From Lycorma delicatula (Eukaryota; Arthropoda; Insecta; Hemiptera; Fulgoridae): a stretch of 64,000 nucleotides of DNA. The position numbers and the translations under genes were made by a program. The stretch spans positions 205,886,036 through 205,950,035 of the forward strand of contig NC_134456.1 in the NCBI RefSeq assembly GCF_047948215.1, written 5' to 3'. Positions 33,291 to 48,658 of this stretch are shown here, piece after piece. The first letter of the stretch is position 1. The number at the start of each line of letters is the position of its first letter. The notes beneath the pieces are model-generated. The model made no database searches, was not told the DNA's origin, and saw only the letters and a list, made by a program, of their open reading frames with translations.

Positions 33291-34341
33291 CATACTCTTT
33301 AATAATCCTATATTAAAGAGGAATGTTTTTCAGCAATGATTTATTTTTGGCAGTCGTGTTTTTTTAATTTTTTATGTTGTTTATTTATTTATACAATAGC
33401 AAAAACTTAAGGTCTCATCAATAAACCTCCTCTGTACGAGTCTGTCTGACTCTAGGACCTTCTTTGCTCCCAATATCCTGAAATCCTTCTGTATGTGGAG
33501 TCTCCTCTAAGCTTTGGTGTTCCAAGCGTTCTGAGGCCTCTTTCGTTTAACTCTAAATTTCTTTAAGCTTGTTGCTGTTATTTATTTTCCCGATGAGCCT
33601 CCCTAGGGTAAATAGCAATCTTTAATTTCAACAATAATATTCTTCTTTTTATATATCTTTTTAATTTTCCTGTTTTTTCATAATCTCTATACCGTCCCAG
33701 TACTTTTATTTTAAATACTTTTTATACGAATCAAATTTTATGCTCCATAAATTAGTGTATAATCTTAATTGTTTATGTAGATTCCTGTTTTATAAATCTT
33801 ACTTTGTTGTTTGTATAGTAATAATAATAAAAGAAGGACCAAGGAAAATAGACTCAAAAGTAAATACGAACCTAGTAAAGGAATACTTCATAGAGGGTTG
33901 CGAGTATCATATACAGACTTAGGAGTTCTTAAAAATATTTTTTGCAAGTGATGAGTTATAGAACAGGAAAACATTACCAAAAAGGAAATGAGAAAGAGAA
34001 TAACACAGTTTGGAACCCGGTTGTTACCAGATAAAGTTTAAAATTAGGTAAACTGATGAATACGAAATGAAGAGAAGATATTAAGATGAATCAGAGAACT
34101 TAAAAAAGTTTAACAGAATCTTGTAAAAAGGGAGCGATGATTAAAACATTTAGGTTTAGTGACTTTGATAACATAGGTTTGCTAGGTAGTAAAAACAGTA
34201 AATGAAGAAAAACGTAGTAACATAAATAATTCAGATAATCGAGGATGTGGAATACAGTAGATATTTTTAGAAGATAAAAGAACGAAGAGTTTCATTAAAC
34301 CAGTTAAATTAGTCAAATGACTGCGACGAAAAAACCAACTA
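33291..34341. other. Unassigned; possible LINE debris
   Basis: The 33400-33560 part has moderately complex text on the - strand (RKRGLRTLGTPKLRGD in one frame) that I cannot place. The segment ending near 34325 has ccagttaaattagtcaaatg followed by actgcgacgaaaa, which resembles the 3' terminus ccagtcaaatgactgaagac of the RTE-like LINEs. Part of 33740-34340 may therefore be a very old + strand copy. Confidence 0.3.
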
Positions 34342-37300
34342 CGAATAAAAAATTACATCTGCTGAGAATACTCGACTTAAATACGACGTTCGAGTCATAG
34401 AACACCGGTAAATAAAATAAATACTCTGGATTCAGATAGATTAAATAATTGTAATTTATTATAATTTAATTTCAACTCCTAGAATTCAATGAAGGCAACT
34501 TTACAAATACTGTTTTTGGCCAAGTGATTGCTGTAACTAAAGTTGACAGTGAATAATCAAGTCTAGACAGTGGTGGCGCCATCTGTCATTCAGTAGATTG
34601 ATATTATTATTTAATTGTAGCTGGCGCAGGCTACAATAAATTTTTACTTGGAAAAATAATTTGTAGTTAGTCAAAACTAACTAAATGTATATATAAATAA
34701 ACTCCAAAGGGACATGTGACAGGAGTATAAGTGGAAGAGAGAAAGTGAATTGAATGTGGAAAAAGATAATAGAATGAAATTGCGAGAGAGATAGATTGAT
34801 ACAGAGAAAGAATCTCTCTCTCTCTCTCTGTGCGCGCACATAAGTGAGAGAGACAGAATGAGGAGGATGTTATTCGTATTAATTAAAATCATTTTAAGTG
34901 CTGCCTAAGCAGTCTGTAAGCTGCTTCAAAACGGTTCATAAGGTAGCATTATGTATTACTGATACTTCTATTCAGGGTATTGTATTGCATTATGTAATGT
35001 AACCGGCCTCTGTGGCAGACATCTTATTGGATTTCATAACTTTAATTATAAAACGTTTCAAAAGAATTGTAAACAATTCTAACTTAATTAGCTAAATATA
35101 AAGTATCTATTAACAAATAATTAACCTCTGTAAAAAATAAAAAAAGTTTCTTCTTAATTTTAATTGTTGTAATCCTTGCATCAAAAAACTTTTGTTAAAA
35201 CACATCCACGGCCACTAAAAACAACATATTTCCATTAGAAATGTAACCAGCAGCTACGAAATTTTAAAAAAGTTTCTTCCAATGCCGTTTAAAATTTCTG
35301 CTTTAAAACTGAAATTTTTCGTAAAGTGTATCCTCGTCGGACGAAATGAACAAAATAAATATCTATCTTATGGAGTAGTAATGGAGTAAAAGCTCATTCG
35401 AAAAAATTAAACAACCGTTCTAGGTGATGTAGATCTCTTCAAATTTTACTTTATTCCAATTTTTCCTTTGAATTGGTTTAATTAAAACATACATCCTAAA
35501 CGTATAAATAACGAAAAATATTTCATAAAACTCTTCAGTTAAAAATTGAAAACAATATTTGTTTAATTATTTTATCTTATAAAACTTTCACATGTTATAC
35601 TCTTTGACCTTCGCTCCATGATATCATTAACAAATTGCAACCTGAACAATTAAACCACAAACAACACAACCACCAAAAGGGATGGAGTACCTCTTTCAAG
35701 GTTCAAAAGATCTTCATCTTTATGTACTTCAGACTTTATTTTCGAACAACGACCACATAACTAGAATTTTATTTTCTCATTCTCAGAATATTCTAAAGTA
35801 ATTTTTCATTTCATTACGTAACAGATCAGAACCACTTAATTACAACAATCCACTTCCTCGTATTGAGTTCGCTAGTATTTGCAAAATACTTATGATCGAC
35901 TGAACCGTTTTTTAATAAAAATTTAATCCTCACAGTGGATCTCCAAAGTAAAATTTTCATATTGAAAAAGAAAACCGATTGTGTTAATATTTATATTATC
36001 GGGCAAGGAATTCCCTATTATAAGTATCGAGACTTCATGACGATTGTGTGTCTATTAATAGACAGTAACGACTATTCCATTTTTACTTCTTTTTTTAATT
36101 TCTGGCAAACAAAATTTAACCTCGACAAAAAGGTACGCAAGTGAAAGAATTTATAGATGTACGTAAATACAATGCAAAAAAAATTCTGCAAAACACCTAC
36201 TTATTGTAATTGTAAAAACTGTAAACCACAGAAGATAAGCAAGAATAAATAAAGGTAAAATTTCAAATTTTAGAATACCTAAGTCTAATTCTGATACATT
36301 GTCCAGGTATTCTACCATATTTAATTTGCGCTTGTAAATTCTTCTTTAACACCTTGCAAGCTATATATTGCTGTATGATGTATTAGCCTTTACCTCTGTA
36401 CTTAGGGATTTTTAATATAAAGCTATCTACTAGGTTAACGATTTTAGTAAACATCAATGCGCATACCTCGAATAAAATACTGGAAAACGAGTTACAAAAA
36501 TTGACATTACAGTCGAAAATATTTTTTTATTCTTTCTCCTACTTCGTAAATAGCGTGATAATGTATTATTTTGCACACAAAATGAATCTGTTGCTTTACA
36601 CTATCTCTCACGGCCTTTCTTATGATAGCAAGCATCTTTGACGATATTAGATCACTAAATGAACATTTATGCACGTAGCTCCTGGAATTCAGGCCATAAG
36701 TCCGTTGGCTGCACATAAGGTTGGCTAAAGAACAGATTGAACAAAGCCGATTCTCTTTCTTTCCCAAAAATTCAATAAATAAAAACAATTCCTACGCCTT
36801 AGTTCCGATCTACGGAAATAATTTATTTAAAATACTTATTTTCCTTTTCTTTCCTTTTTCTTTTAGGTAATTATAATTTTGATACAATTAAAAACAGATA
36901 ATTTTAAACTACACCACAAAAGCGTGTATTTTTATTTTTTTTTAAATTTAATTAATTTAACATTTTCATAGATTTTTTAACCTTTTATGATTAAAAATAG
37001 CATATCAAGATCTCATATATTTTAACATAAAAATTAACAAAACCAAGTTTTTGAAATTTTAAACTTAATTCTGAACCACCACCGCAGTCAAATACTCAAA
37101 AGAGATATAAATTAAAGTAAACTATACAAAACGTAAAACTACTAAAAATAAAGGTGAAAGAAACTTACGCTTGGAAAGAAATCAACAAATATTACAGTTA
37201 ATATAAACAACGTCATCTCCAATCACTTAGCAAGAGGTCACCTGAAACGATAAAGAATAAACAAATATTAACAAGATACATGAACTTTACTCAGGTCTAC

Positions 37301-38339
37301 TAATATTTTTACAAAATGATGCACGAACGAAAAATAAACTTTAAAGATACACATACACCAAACAGCAATACCATTAATTCAAATACATTTATGAGTATTC
37401 AGGAAGACTTTAACAATAAATTGTTGAACTCTGCCCCAGTTTGGCTTCATGTATAGTCACTAGGGAGAAAGCAGATCCACAATCGAAATGGCGCCCGAGC
37501 AAACTATAAAAATAACAACTCCACCAGTCCCCGCGTCATTACCATAGATCCTGTTGGCGTATTCCAAAACCTGAAGAATACTCAAAGGGGAAAATAATTA
37601 AGAATAAGAAAGAGGGATCGATAATGAAAATGAAACCTGCAGAGGGATCCTAAATAGAGGCAAAAAACACTTCCAGTAGGTAGGCTCAATCGCGTCCACA
37701 TTATTTCGCGAAGAAACTAGGTAGGTATCTTCAACGGAATGAAACCAGCGCTATACTGATCAACAATTACATGTTTACCGGTTTAACTATACACTCTGTA
37801 ACACATTGATTTCCCAAACACAAAACCGAGTACTAGCTTAATCTTTCTCAATAAAAACCCTCGGTCATTCCCAGAATTTTGTGGCGTATGAAAGTATTAC
37901 AACTGCATTACAAACCGTTCAGACCTCCCTCTGAGTATAAAAATATTTCACGATATAAGTTAAGCAGCCAGATTTTGATAAATATAAAGAGATTTGTTGT
38001 ATTATAAAACAGCTTAAAAAAATGCGGTTACAATACGAAAATAATTTTTATCAGGCGTTACATGGATATTGTTCTCTGAAAGAAATAAATCCATAATGAT
38101 TACACTTGGGTGTTCATTAAATTGTACCTACTCTCTTTCTCTCTCTGTTCGCGCGTGTGTTATTACGAGACAGTGAAGTTTGGTTTGCTGCTAGAGGATG
38201 TATTTTTTAATAACTTTCTCATACTAGTTCTGGAGAATTGAACAAAGAAAAAATACAATTATGTACTAATCCGTAATGAAGGTAATTTTTTCAGGTTTGT
38301 AAGTACGTGCTAACGTCCATTTACAGCTACCTTTTTTTT
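34342..38339. other. No gene recognised
   Basis: Includes a TC microsatellite running into the palindrome tgtgcgcgcaca (34813-34841), a GC-richer patch at 37430-37720 without an open frame, and a 93-codon - strand frame at 36507-36788 (MFLFIEFLGKKENRL at its start) whose product I do not recognise. No terminal repeats or RT/transposase signatures seen. Confidence 0.45.
34813..34841. repeat. (TC)n plus alternating purine-pyrimidine palindrome
   Basis: About eight TC units followed by tgtgcgcgcaca. Confidence 0.9.
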
Positions 38340-38425
38340 GGATGAAAGATAGAAATATGCCCACTCTAACTGAGATTCGAACCCAAGCCTTCGGATGAAA
38401 GAAATAAACACTACTAATTCGCCGC
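38340..38425 (-). mobile_element. tRNA-derived SINE fragment
   Basis: The - strand reads ccgacctcgcggcgaattag, tttcatccgaaggcttgg, then gggttcgaatc (B box, 38384-38374) and tcagttagagtgggcat. The arrangement tttcatccg-aggct-ggttcgaatc is shared with 25286-25410, so both derive from related SINEs or the same tRNA family. Confidence 0.6.
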
Positions 38426-41400
38426 GAGGTCGGCAATAATAACAAAAATGAGAATTTTTCTAAATAATGCCATTCAGAAAGGAATGTCACAACAATGTTG
38501 TTAAAGAACTTGGTCTAGGTCTGGCTGAGATTGAGACGAACCCAAAGAGAAATTCAGACGAATCGATTCGACTAATGCTGCTAAAACGGCTAAGAGGAAG
38601 ATTTACTAAAAAAGAGTAAAATTAGAAAAGACAAACCATTAATTACGTTGATTAACCGAAACTTCAAAACTTATTGTAGACAAATTTTACTCGTATACTT
38701 TAAATTACTTGCTATAATTTAATTTATAATTAAGACCGACATTACAATCATACTAAAGCGATCCAGGTTAATAAATTTGCTTTAAACTTACTTGCAACAT
38801 CCTTCAGACGCTATACCTTCACGCATAAAGTTAAATCTATCTATTTACGATGATAAAATTAACTACAAAGCGTTCAAAATAAACTTTTTAAACAAATAAA
38901 ATTCATGATAAATCAGTAATTTTACAATAATGTAGATGCAAAATAAGGAAGCAGACAGATTTGCGGTCAAAGATGAACATGATACGACCACAGCATAGAC
39001 AAGACGTCGTCAATTTAAATAAATAATAGTCAGCTAATACTAGCCTACTCGTAATTTTTTTTCCTGTAAAATCTGTCTACTGCGTAACACGTGCTCGCAC
39101 AAAAACCGTTTACGCATTTATTTATTAGCAATTTTTTTTTTTTTATCTATTATTAAAACAAAATAGCATTCATTTTATATCGATCTTAAGTTGAGAAGTT
39201 GTGACTTTTCTAAAGTGAATTCAAACGAATCTGAATTAGATGACATATGGAATTAATTTTCGTATCTTCTGTAGATAATAGCATCCTACTGACGACTGTT
39301 ATACGATTTATAATTTTGCGAAGTTAAACAGTTAATTGAAAAAATGATAATGAGGCGAATATAAAAGCTATAACTTTTTCATGATAGGCGTGACCGCTAT
39401 TGCAACGTTAAAAGTTTTCATTAACGAAGTTTAATATATATTTACGAAGTATGAAATAAATTTATTATACTTTGTTTTATTTTTATGGACTGCAGAAAAA
39501 AAATAATTTTCGATCCATACGATGTCCTATTAGCGAAAAATATCTTTATAGTGACGGCCAGTTAACAATATAAAGCCTTTTTAAAAGCAAAAAATGATAT
39601 TTTCTAATTAACTATTTGAAATTGCCTGCATATAAAAAAATTAATTTTTATTAAAAAAAAAAATCAACTTCAAAAACGTACTAAAAAGAAGTAAAATACT
39701 ATGTAATTTAATTCTTTAAAAATATTTAATGATCCAATTCCAAAATATTGTAATTTTTTTCTTCCGACGGACTTAATTTGCATGAGCTAATTAGGAACAA
39801 ATCTTCAGGGGAGTTAACAGCAGAGCCGTCTTAATGGTGACCGCTCATATTAAAAACTCTTAAGTTTATATGTTGAACAATATATTTAATCTACAAATCA
39901 TGCAGTCAATCTATCTATAAGTAATTATGTTGTATTTCTCCGTTAATTTATTTGATAAAAAGAAATTAAACGAACAATCTTAACACCAACTGCATATATT
40001 ACAATAATACTTTCAAAAATAATAATGCTCTTATTTTTAAACAAAAATTTAATAAACTAAATTAAAATTGCCGTTTGTCATGCTGTTCAAAGGGCTCAAT
40101 TCTTTAAATTTTGTCGCCTTCAAATTAAAAATTATGAACAAAAGGTTACACACCCCAGCGCTGACTTCAAAAGATCAAAATTTAATAACTGAGAAGCACT
40201 GTTTTACTTCTCAAGTAGTTTTTTAAAGTCACTTTTTAAACATTCTACTTTATTTTAAGCCTCTAAATATTATTATTATATAAAATTTTGGAACAAAAAC
40301 CCCGCTTGTTGGTAATTTGTTAGCTATTCGGAAGAAACGCAAAGGGCGAAACTCTAAGTCTTAATAAAAATAAAAATTCAGAGAAACGACATTTCGTAAT
40401 TACTATAGGGTCTTCAATTCCGGAATGCGTTTTTTGTTTACCTCAATTCTTCCGTCTAATTTTTTTTAAGTTAAGCGTAAAAATATATCGGATATCAGAA
40501 TGACTTCAGGATATATCATTAACATAATAATGATATAACATAATCTACAATCTATAAAATTGCGATACTAGGTAATAATTACGAAAAATATAAATTATCT
40601 TACATCTTCTAGGTAACTTTTTTTTTATATATATCTTTTGATGTTACCAAAAAGAAAGTACTACGGAACTACTAAATAAAGTCTTCTACAAAATAAAATA
40701 AGAATCATATTTAATTTATTAGATGAAGAGTAAGGCAAAGATAAATTAAATTTTGTATTTTTTTCTTTTTGAGATTGATAATAAATAAACTAAATATATC
40801 AGAATTTTATAAAAAATCGAATAAATGGTTTTTTCGTTCATTACAAAAAGATACGTTTATAAAGTTAGTAAATGATGGCCGAAATCTCTGTATAAAAAAA
40901 ATCTAAGTAAGAGCTTGCAAATTTGTGATGTTTAGCTCCTGATCCTGATATGGTATAACGCTTATTATCCAGGGGATATGTTTGTTTTTATCATACAATG
41001 AAAATCGTTACATACCACACACCTGATCTTAAATTATCTACTGCAATATCTGTATAGTTTGCCGGTTCACTAAGTGAAGATAATTTGTCGATTAACGAAA
41101 AGAAAATCAAAATATTTCAAATTTTTTTGTACAAATTACCTAGATTTATTCTTGCTCGGCCTAGAGCTGCAAAAAATATAAATAATAAAAATAATGAATT
41201 TAAAAAGACAATTTTGTTTTATGTATGCGGTAATAACGAAATACTTCCCTATCATAAAAAATTCATCAATTCTACATATTTATATTAAAAAAAATTAATT
41301 TATTGATAGCTATAAATTCTAATATACTTTTAAGAAAAATTACCGTAATTTGTCATCAATGATCTTTCGAAACAAATATTCGTTCGATTATAGGTTTCCA

Positions 41401-43889
41401 GATGTGGCTGGTGTTCAGAATGACCGTCTTGAATTGATTAAAAAACCTCCATAATACGTGATATAATAGCATATGTGCTATTACGATATATCTATCTGTT
41501 TTGTTTGTTTTTTAAAATTAATACGGTTTTATCAATGTGTCTTCTTTACATCACTCGAGAGCGGCTTATTGGATGTCTCAGTAGTAGCTATTAGGTTAGG
41601 AGAAGCACATCATATGATCATCGCTTTTGCGCAGACTAAATATATGCTTTCACAAAAATTGTTTCTCTTGATGCCTATTCTTGTACCAAGAATATGTACA
41701 AAGCTCCTAAAGAAACAGCCTTACCCATCCTTGAAGTAGTGCAGCAAGAACAAATATACATTTAAACTATAAACCGATCTGCCGGACCTCAACTGAAGGA
41801 GAAACAATAACAATGTTGTAGATTGATTTTAAGAAATTAACTTCCCAAATTAGAACAGATTCAGAGTATAATACGATAATTAACCATACATTAAGGAAAT
41901 ATAATTGTATTTTTTATAGTATAATTGTTTTTATACTATTTTCTACGAACTAGTTAATAGAAAATAAGTTCATAAATTGCTTTGAAGCAATTAGTATAAC
42001 TGCTTATTTTAGTTTATATTATTTTTATATTAGTTTCTAATATAACTGTTAGTTTAACAACTAAACTGAAATACGTCTGGAAATTTTATGAAAAAATTAT
42101 TGAAGATTTACTCCTTAATCCTGTGGTATTGGCTGAAAAGTAACCTACATTAATAAAGCTTTATTTAGTTACGAAATTAATATTAGAAAGAAGCGTTTCA
42201 GATTAATCAAACGGAGCACTTTATCCCTATTTCTTTGACATTTTGAAAATTTTCCTGCTTCTCGTAACGCCTAATACAGAAAAAGGGTAATTTAAAATGG
42301 TTTTCAGTCGAGGAGATTAAACAGTAAAACTTTACAAAAACATAACAAAGTTAAATGTTTAGAGATGAAGTACTTCCTAATACTTTTTTTTATTATTAAA
42401 AAGCTTTCAAAGCTTTTAATTCTAATAATCCTTTTTTTTTTAATGAGCTAAAAATCAATGTGCAAATTTGTTAGAAAATCAATCCTCTTTGAAATACATC
42501 AATATACCACATTAAGGGATTCTTTTTTCTTAATTTAATACAATCATCCGATGCACAAGGCACCACATCAAATTTTATAATTTAAGTTAAATCAATCCTG
42601 ATGTACAAACGAAAATACGAGTAGATGCCAACAGGTATGCGTATGATATGAATTAATAATACCAAAAATGTAATCGATTTAGTAATTTACGTTGAAGAAA
42701 ACGTAAGATAGTAAAACATATACGCATGTGTGCGTATATGTGATCACGGAAGTATCGGAGTAACTTAAAATCGTTTTTTACCCTGGACCTATACGATTAT
42801 TATATCCCCTAGATATTCATAACTCAGGGGACAACGTACAGAAAAACAAAAATTTTAAAAAGGAGTCTTTTCTAACCTACAGCGATATATTCCCTTTTAA
42901 TATTATGTGCTATCACGAAAATAATTAAATGACAAGTGAAAACAAAATAGGTTAATGATGTTTACGCTTTAGATACGATACACTGTGACCTTGTAAATAC
43001 ACACTGATGTAAATATTCGACATTTTGTTTTGTAAACGCGTTTGTTTGTTACGTACTTGTTTATTAAAGATACACAATCAATAAATTATTTAAACACGAA
43101 GATAATAAAACACAAACGTTCACATGCATGTGTGTTGTACGATTACGGATGCACTAGACTAAACAGCTAACAAATATATAGCATATGGCAGATTGAAAAA
43201 TATGCATGCGAAACATTCGTCTATAAAACTTTTAATAAAAAAACACATCCAAATATTTTGACTATAAAAGATAAGGAACGTATAGAGAGGTTAATTTTTA
43301 TACGACGGTGGAGGAGTAATCAATAAAAAGATAATTTGTGTTAGCGAGAGAATGGATCAAAATATATTATGCTACCGGACGTTATACGGGGTTTTCTTCA
43401 GCATTTTGTAGGCAAATTTCAAAAATGAAATGAAATGTTTTATTTTAAAAGAATAGAAAATAACTATTAAAGTGAACAATACCTCCATTCAGTTTTTATG
43501 GTTATTATATGAACAGAATAAAGCTTCAAACTCATCGCCTAAACTAAAATGTGACTTAGTAAACATGTGTAAAAGTTTATGCTAGTTCTGCAATCTATTA
43601 AAAAATTCATCCTTACCAGGAATTACTCCAGCAATTACTGCAACTCCCAATAAATAACTACTAATTTAATACAAAAATATGAAAATCTGTGCATTTTCCC
43701 GATGATTAGTCTCTCGGTTAGTTGTTTCTTTGTGCCTTTTCTTATGCACTTAAATTTTATTTAAGTCCATATCCGATTTAATTTTTTCTTAGTATTTTTT
43801 TAAGTCAGAATATCAGATATTTTTACAGACGTTCTTAAAAACTAAATCATAACAAAATAATTTCTTAAAGACGAATCCCCCACATATTG
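38426..43889. other. AT-rich stretch, no gene recognised
   Basis: Over 5 kb with only short frames (41085-41288, 41473-41739), none with a motif. No SINE B box, RT or transposase block seen. Confidence 0.5.
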
Positions 43890-44156
43890 CTGATTTGAGC
43901 GAAGCCGAGGGTACGGCTCCGTAAGTGTGCGAACGCTGCTCACCAGAAAGCGGGTTTGTGTTGTATTTGGGTATTGTTATGTAACCCATCCACTAGGGCT
44001 GTCAGCCTAAACTTCGTTAGTTGTAATAGGTTGAAACTTTGCATACCAAAACCGATACTAATTCGGTTTGTAGGTCCTACCTGGCGATGCTTAATATCAG
44101 GAAGTGCTTTAATTTGTATGAAGACACTTTTACGTAAACATTTTTACCACGTCAAA

Positions 44157-44507
44157 TTAGCAGGTAACTATGATATAATAGTCGCGAGTACTGTAGAACA
44201 GAAAATAATGGAAGCACCGCAGGTTACGTTCATTATAGGTTAACGCATCGACTCGTTCATAGACTATCTTAAAGGAAGAAAGAATGAACCAGTCATTTAG
44301 ATAGGTGATGACAGGCACGGATAATTCAATCACTACATCGGGAAGATGAGAACTGTAGATGATTCTACACGTATTTATACGGGGGTCATGAGGATAATGA
44401 TTGCCATAGATTAATATTACTTTGGTTTTTCTACAAGTAGAGAATTTGCGAAGAACATCGCGTTTGAATATATCCACAGAAGAATCCGTGTGACCTAAAC
44501 CTGGCAA
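44157..44507 (-). other. Unidentified open frame, 116 codons
   Basis: This stop-to-stop frame on the - strand is more complex in composition than its surroundings and reads LIYGNHYPHDPRINTCRI and VIELSVPVITYLND in its middle. It starts at a TTG, and the upstream codon is a stop, so no start codon supports it as a complete gene. An overlapping + strand frame (43956-44243) covers part of it. I recognise no domain. It could be an exon, a fragment of an unknown mobile or viral-derived element, or chance. Confidence 0.2.
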
Positions 44508-47500
44508 TCCTTATGCACTCATACCTGTTTTTTGTGATATTGGATTTTAGATGTGTACCGAGTTATTGACTCTTATTTATAATCAGTTGACGTGGTTTAA
44601 CATTACAAGGAAAAAAGGCGTTTCAAAAATAAATTTACCTTAATTTAGACACGATGATAAAGGTGAGTTGAGTTGGCTGTTGAAGTTATACCATACATTG
44701 GGCGTCCCCTCCCACAGGATTATTACATTTTTTTAGCAGGAGAGGAGGATCAATCATAAAAAAATTATTCAAGTAAGAATAAGAGATTCTTGAAATCTTA
44801 TTAATTCTTACGTAAGGAAGGTTGTGAATTTAAAACCTTAAATATTATCCTTATGTAAATACTACATTTTAATTTAATGAACGTCTCCAAACTAGTAAAA
44901 TGAATAAATTTTCCTTTACGAAAAATATTTTTAAAAAACCTTTTTAGTGAAAAGTGTCTAGTTACTAAATCTAATGCTTTTAAACAAATAACTTTGTTTT
45001 TAAGAGAAACAAAATTACCATACGTAATAAAAACAGAAGTTGTAATATTGTTGCTCTGAATTTACTCAAAAATACAGGTAATTTAGATACGTTTAAATAT
45101 ATATATAGTTAATTACTACTACGAAAGTAATAATAAATAACAAACGGACGAATCAACGGTGTCAAGAATAGAAAGTAAAAACACGATCCGTTTCTCGAAC
45201 TAACTCGTTCAGAAAGCAGCAAGTGGAATTGAATAGAGCAGTCTAAATACTATATTTAAGAGCAAAGAAACAAGGAGAATAGTAAGTAAATAACTATCGC
45301 CAAATTCAGCCAACAAGGACGTCACCATGAGGTCGAAGCTCTACTACTATTACCTATATAAAACATAGAGCGACTCTTCACTTCACACGTCACATGTCAT
45401 ACTGGTATCCCAGTTTACAAATCAGTCCTAACTGAAAATGAAAAAGTTAAATTTAAAAGTACGTCGATTATTATGACAGCTTTTTTTCTTTAATTGAATC
45501 AATTTTATTATAACATTTTCTCATCTTAAAGAAAATAATGACGTAAGACAGACGAAATAAGAACGCAATTAGACGATAGGTAACACGGTATGAAAAAGAA
45601 AACTAATGAAATTCTATCGAACGACTTTTCCTCAAGTCAAAGTTTAAAAACAACCGATTTAAAATCAAACATTAGATCTTTTTTTTCCATTTATAAATCT
45701 AGCGAGAAATTTCCTACTTTTGATTCAAAACTTCGCAACGTTTAAGTAATTTTTTTTAAATAATTTCTAACAGATTTAGCAATCGAAGTTTATTTTACAT
45801 ACGACTTATAATGTTTAAAACGTGACTATAATATTTAAAAAGTGAACATAATTTGTATTATTTTATTAAATAAATGGTAAAGTATATCGAAAAATAAGAC
45901 TAATTCCATCCAAAGAATTTCAATCCTCCTCCAGTAAGTGGGCATGTATCCTGTTCATATTATTATTAAAAATAGAGAAGCAATGACGATGGCCATAATG
46001 GATTCGCATGTAGCTTTTCATCTTATGAAGTCATATATCATTCTATTCACCTGTACTAGCACGACATAATTTCTGAACGGCTGCTAATTATATCGAAAAT
46101 GACATAAGAAAATAAGTTTAGGACTTGTATAATTTATTTTTACATCCTAAAAATTATAATAATTACATTACAATATGCGTAACAAATGAAAAAAATTGTT
46201 AAAAATTGTTTTTCTCCAGTTTTGCTGCGCGTTTCAATTTATTTTCGGGAAAAAAATCAGTTACGATAAAGTGCCCAGTTTTTTACTTATTTTCATGACA
46301 ATCCAATTTAATGTTTCATGACTTCGTTAAATACTATCGTTTAAATTCATCATTTAGGTATTTTTAATTGTTTTCAATTTAGTTGGCCGTAAAAGAAATT
46401 ACTTCGACTTCCCGAAACGAAAAGGTAAAAAGAGTTTATTTCTTGAACTTATGCTTTAACATTATTACGGTAGGTAAATAATTTCATGACCATTAAGAAC
46501 GATATGGAAAAAAATATTAGTAAAGGAAACAAAATTTATATAAATTTAAGAATCTTAATATCCATTTTAAAGGACATAACTAAAAAAAAACTTTTCTTTC
46601 GTGAAGCATAATTCTAGTATAAATAGTGTTAAGTTGAAACAGCAACCACGTGAACGCGCACGTACGTACACGTAGTCATTTACATTAATGCGGACTCACG
46701 TTGTCTTTTAAAAACCAACAAACAATCTAGACCGGTTTGATGAAAAAAAAAATTAATCATCAGACAAACAACATTGGCATACACTTAGTTGTAGGTTTAT
46801 TAAATAGTGTACAAGAAAAGGATGACCGCCCAGTTTTTGTCTCCACCTTTATTTTCATGGATAAACAATTGTGAGGTAACACTTTCTCTATTAAAACAAA
46901 GTAAAAAAGAAGAAAGTAAACAAAAAATAACACTTGAAATATACAAATAAACAACAACAAAAAAACCGGATATGAATTTGGCAAGGATAGAGGGGATAAC
47001 TTTTTTTTATTATATTTAAGGTAATTTTATCTACAACAAACAACGAATTTCTTGTTATTTCTTTCTTGGCCTTGGAAATTATTTTTCTAATAACAAACAA
47101 AAAGAACTTAAACACGCACATACAAATAAGAAAAATAATGATGAAATATTTTTCACACCTGCATAATAATTCAGTTTATTCAAATATATGACATTTAATA
47201 GCTTATAACCCATACAACAATTACATAATATCGTTTAAATTCATATCAGTTTTACTGAATTGTTTATAACCGAAATTTTTAGCTTCAAAAACGTTTTCCA
47301 ATCTTATCACAAATAAAAAGTTCTATTATTTTAATAGTTTTTAAACATCTATTAGTCTATAACATAAGAATATCTGATCCGATCAGAAAGAAATTTTTTG
47401 TTGTTGTAAAGCTTAATCTCAGAATCAATGTCAAACTAATAAAAATGTAAAAAAAAATAAAGCCTAGGGACGGTACCCCTTTTGGTAATAAATATTTTTT

Positions 47501-48610
47501 GTCATTTTCAAGCATATTTTTCACTTCAAACGTATTACAGAAACAAAAATAAAAGCACATAAAATTTGTAGTCTTTTTTTTTAACTCTGCCCAGAAGGCT
47601 CTTATTTGTTCAGTAGCGATGTTTAGCAAATTCATAAAATATAATATACGAGTAAATCCTACATATTATGCCCCATAATTACTTAAGAATCGTAATAATA
47701 GATGAAACATTAGAACAAATTGTAGAACACAGAATTACATAATCGTACGTATGAACCACCTACATGTCTAATAAGCGTTAGTCACTAGGGTTCAAGGCCA
47801 AAAGAATTTACATTTAACTTAAATTTATAAAAAGAATTAGTATATTAAGATAACAATACTAATTATATTTCTTCTAAGAAAAATGGCCGCTCGGATAAAA
47901 TTATTGCACACGAAGTAAAAAAGCAATAAATATCGACTACAATTCTGGCACTGCCGCCAGCAACTATTTTGCTTATACTCATGTAGAAAACACAAAACAA
48001 AGGAGGTACAAGACAAAACAAATGTTATCTTTATAATTTATTTACTCCCTTCCAGATCAATTTATTCGTTTTTTTTTGTTTTTTTTTTGTGAATTACAGA
48101 ACAAAGTAGATTACAACTTTCTTTCTATTATGATATTTTGAAAAAATATAAAATGCGCCAAAAACAACACTTTTTAATGTTCTAGAGGACTGAAATTTCC
48201 TTTTCAACAAAACGGATGCAACAATAAAATATATTTTAAGACTTTCAGCTGAAAATTTATGGTTTTCAAAAATTCCCAATTTTAAAAAATCAACCTTATT
48301 TCAGGTGAAGAGGATTAAATTTTATCTTAAATATATTATTTTTAATTCCTAAAAATAAATTAAAATTTTCCCCGTATTTTAACAACAAAGCTGAACTTTT
48401 CCGGCACAACTAATAATTTGATAAGATTAAAGAAACACGTAAAATTTTGATTAATATGAATTTCACACGTTAGCATCCCTCATCTCGTTTTTAAAGATTT
48501 TAACAGAAACAAGTCCTTAATACAACAGCTGACACATAAAATATAACATGTTAAACGTTCCTGATATAAACGTATATTCTGAAAATGCCAAATAAATTCT
48601 AACAAACACT
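44508..48610. other. AT-rich stretch, no gene recognised
   Basis: Hydrophobic frames at 46760-47121 and 47357-47635 (- strand) are products of A/T-rich codons. No repeat partner, SINE box or catalytic motif seen. Confidence 0.5.
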
Positions 48611-48658
48611 GAGAAAGAGAGAGAGAGAGTAAGAGAGAGAGAGAGAGAGAGAGAGAGA
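48611..48658. repeat. (GA)n microsatellite
   Basis: gagaaagagagagagagagt followed by a longer pure GA run. Confidence 0.95.

Noticed and set aside
37480..37500. tggcgcccgagc, reminiscent of a retroviral-type tRNA primer binding site
   Set aside because: No LTR, polypurine tract, gag or pol is found on either side; the match is short and breaks off.
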